This document shows, piece after piece, positions 62,124 to 64,000 of a stretch of DNA of 64,000 nt. Numbering within the stretch: position 1 is the stretch's first letter; each line of letters opens with the position of its first letter. Position numbers and translations under genes: made by a program. The notes beneath the pieces are model-generated. The model ran no database searches and was not told where the DNA came from. It worked only from the letters and a program-made list of their open reading frames with translations. Origin of the DNA: Stropharia rugosoannulata (lineage: Eukaryota; Basidiomycota; Agaricomycetes; Agaricales; Strophariaceae); the NCBI GenBank assembly GCA_028532985.1, contig JANCIK010000003.1, positions 3,234,001 through 3,298,000 of the forward strand, given 5' to 3'.

Positions 62124-62872
62124 TTTGGATGTGAATTATGTTCGTTCAAGAAGTCAACAGAGGCAATAGAAAAGCTTGAACAAAGCAGGTGACGCCTTCC
62201 AGAGTAGCTTTGAAGTCCAACCGCGGGCAAGGCAGTCTCAACAAGTACACGTGTAGTGCACTGGAGAAAGTTGGGAAAAGGAGGGAGGAGGCGAAGGTCA
62301 CAAGAAGGTCAAGTGAAAGTCAAGTGAAAGTGGCAAGTGGCTCCGAACACGGTCACGTTATTTGGTATCATCAATGGAACCAAACACGGCTTGAACGACT
62401 CCTTGCAAAGACTTGTCAAAGACTCAAACTCCTCTGCTCACTCATGCTCACTTGCTGCTCAGTCTCGCACTCAGTCCTGGATCATGTCCTCTAGTATAAA
62501 ACACGCACGAGCAGTGTGCAACTCTCTGTGTGCTTACGTATATCTGCATCTAAATACTGAAACACTTTGAAGACTTTCCATGTCTTTTAAATGAAGGTTT
62601 TCTTGAGGTTTTCTCTGAACACCAACTAAACACACCAACTAGCTACAACCAAAATATCGAATTGGAGGAAAGTTATCTAGAAGGTCACAAGGCGGCCTAG
62701 CCCAGCCAATTTTCTTATATGCTTTTATACTTTCGCACTCTGTTGGGCCCCTATAGCGCTTCTGTGAAACCTTGTAAGTAATGACGTTTTCATTAGTTTG
62801 CTGTTGTAGCTCTCCTTTACACGACTGGTCTTCTCTCGTGTTATTTGTCGATCCGGCATCCTTCAAGCAAAG
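62124..62872. other. Divergent intergenic region (NIC96 / F-box-like gene)
   Basis: About 750 bp between outward-pointing start codons. Around 62,295-62,340 the short string GTCAAGTGAAA is repeated twice in tandem. No gene is supported. Confidence 0.45.
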
Positions 62873-64000
62873 ATGACCCACGAAATGCAACCCATTCACC
62901 GCAATCTTCCGGCTGAAGTACTGGAAATGTTCGTAGACGAGCTGGGCAGGTCCTCAGCAAGTCCAGTGTCGTGCAGTGCACTGGAACAATGCGCCTTGGT
63001 GTCCCACACATTCCGAAATCGTGCAAATAACCACCTCTTTTCCAAACTCGAATTCATCCAACATCCTTACACGGCCCCGTCTAGAGTTCTCTCGCGGATG
63101 TGGAAGTTAAGAGATATTCTAAGCTCTGGACAGGAGCTGCCCCAGCTGACCGGGCTGCTCCACCACGTTCGCTCGTTGAAGCTGGTCATGGACGGATCTA
63201 TATTCGAAGCTTATGCTATTCTTGAGAACGACGACCTGGTTGCTATATTGCGGGGTATGCAGGATTTGAGCAAAGGTATAGAGTCGTTCACTATGCAAGG
63301 ATCCTCCTTCCCTATTCTTTGGTCCGACTTGACGGCCGACTTCCGTGGGGTGTTCAAGACACTGTGCCAAACATCCCCCAGCCTGACCAGGTTGCACCTT
63401 GAAAATATGGTCGGTGTACCACACACGCTTCTGATGGGTACGAACATAAAGCATGTTTCTTTCCACCTCATTGAATTCAAGAAGCCACGTATGGCGTTCG
63501 TCATTTTTCGGGATGGATATTTGCCTAAGGGGCAGCTCGAGTCACTAAACATCGACTACACCTTCCCTTTTCCTCCTTCCAGTCTCATCGAGTCGAGGCT
63601 GGCGTACGAGGACGCCATGGCGCATTACCGCTCTATTTTTTGCAGCGTCAAGCGGCTACGCTATATGATATATCGGTCGGACGATCTCAAGCGATTTGTC
63701 GCCGTCTCCAACGGGTTATCACCTTCTCTGGAAGATGTAAGTCTGGAGCTATCCAATATGGGCAATGGCTTTCTCCGGGCATTGACTTGGGAAATCCCAC
63801 TTGGCGACCTGCTCCTCCTCAAGCGGCTGAGTATCCAACACAAATCTCTTATTACTGCGGGTACGCGCCATCCTCTGCTGAAGGTCTCGACATTACTTCG
63901 CTGCGCCTCCGTACCTTCATCCCTGGAAACTGTCGCTCTTGCCTTTGAGGTTGCGGCGCAGGCGCCATGGCTCAAGGCGTCGCATTTCTTCCCCCAACCT
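62873..64000 (+). CDS. F-box-like protein (5' part; runs off the window)
   Basis: From the ATG at 62,873 one frame stays open to the end of the window (376 residues, no stop). The N-terminal motif NLPAEVLEMFVDEL followed by LEQCALVSHTFRNRANNHLF is an F-box-type helix bundle as found in many basidiomycete F-box-like proteins. The rest has leucine-rich, irregular repeats (LTGLLHHVRSLKLVMDG, LTRLHLENMVGV, LLLLKRLSIQHKSL) without a recognisable domain. Such proteins are often substrate adaptors of SCF ubiquitin ligases and occur in large expanded families in agaricomycetes. The substrate and the C-terminal half are unknown. Confidence 0.8.
   Translation, partial: MTHEMQPIHRNLPAEVLEMFVDELGRSSASPVSCSALEQCALVSHTFRNRANNHLFSKLEFIQHPYTAPSRVLSRMWKLRDILSSGQELPQLTGLLHHVRSLKLVMDGSIFEAYAILENDDLVAILRGMQDLSKGIESFTMQGSSFPILWSDLTADFRGVFKTLCQTSPSLTRLHLENMVGVPHTLLMGTNIKHVSFHLIEFKKPRMAFVIFRDGYLPKGQLESLNIDYTFPFPPSSLIESRLAYEDAMAHYRSIFCSVKRLRYMIYRSDDLKRFVAVSNGLSPSLEDVSLELSNMGNGFLRALTWEIPLGDLLLLKRLSIQHKSLITAGTRHPLLKVSTLLRCASVPSSLETVALAFEVAAQAPWLKASHFFPQP

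Overview
The window looks like nuclear DNA of a basidiomycete fungus, most likely an agaricomycete. The genes are dense and on both strands. Almost all are split by short GT-AG introns of about 40-110 bp, and many exons are tiny. DUF6535-type membrane genes, a family I know only from basidiomycetes, occur in tandem. Twenty-one multi-exon genes were rebuilt by hand by joining open segments at splice sites that keep the frame; most of them do not show up as one open reading frame.

Region 1 (1-10,750) is an accessory block. It holds two tandem DUF6535-type genes (552-3264 and 7210-9925) with homologous promoters and a partly identical body, then a third truncated copy (10,087-10,746). A 3.9-kb spacer between the first two contains unassigned exon-like segments.

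Region 2 (10,750-25,600) has a small Zn2Cys6 transcription factor (12,696-14,002, minus), an isochorismatase-like hydrolase (15,935-17,147, plus), a Ser/Thr/Pro-rich single-pass membrane protein (17,453-19,371, minus), a Rab4-type GTPase (20,397-21,550, minus) and a D-serine dehydratase-like PLP enzyme (21,931-23,556, minus). Long, gene-poor intergenic stretches separate them.

Region 3 (25,600-40,060) has a kinase-fold protein that looks like a pseudokinase, a RidA imine deaminase divergent from an 18-exon MFS transporter, an RBM39/CAPER-like splicing factor, a short ketol-acid reductoisomerase-like protein with altered active-site positions, an SDR oxidoreductase and a CorA-like magnesium transporter. 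Ketol-acid reductoisomerase (branched-chain amino acid synthesis), D-serine dehydratase and RidA all touch amino-acid and imine metabolism, but nothing in the sequence proves co-regulation.

Region 4 (41,060-64,000) is mostly housekeeping: an unknown coiled-coil protein divergent from PEX16, a cupin protein, RRP36, a 1283-residue multi-pass membrane protein of unknown function, a DUF2235 hydrolase, an NDR-family (Dbf2-like) kinase, nucleoporin NIC96, and the start of an F-box-like protein that runs off the window.

No rRNA, tRNA, CRISPR array or intact transposon was recognised.
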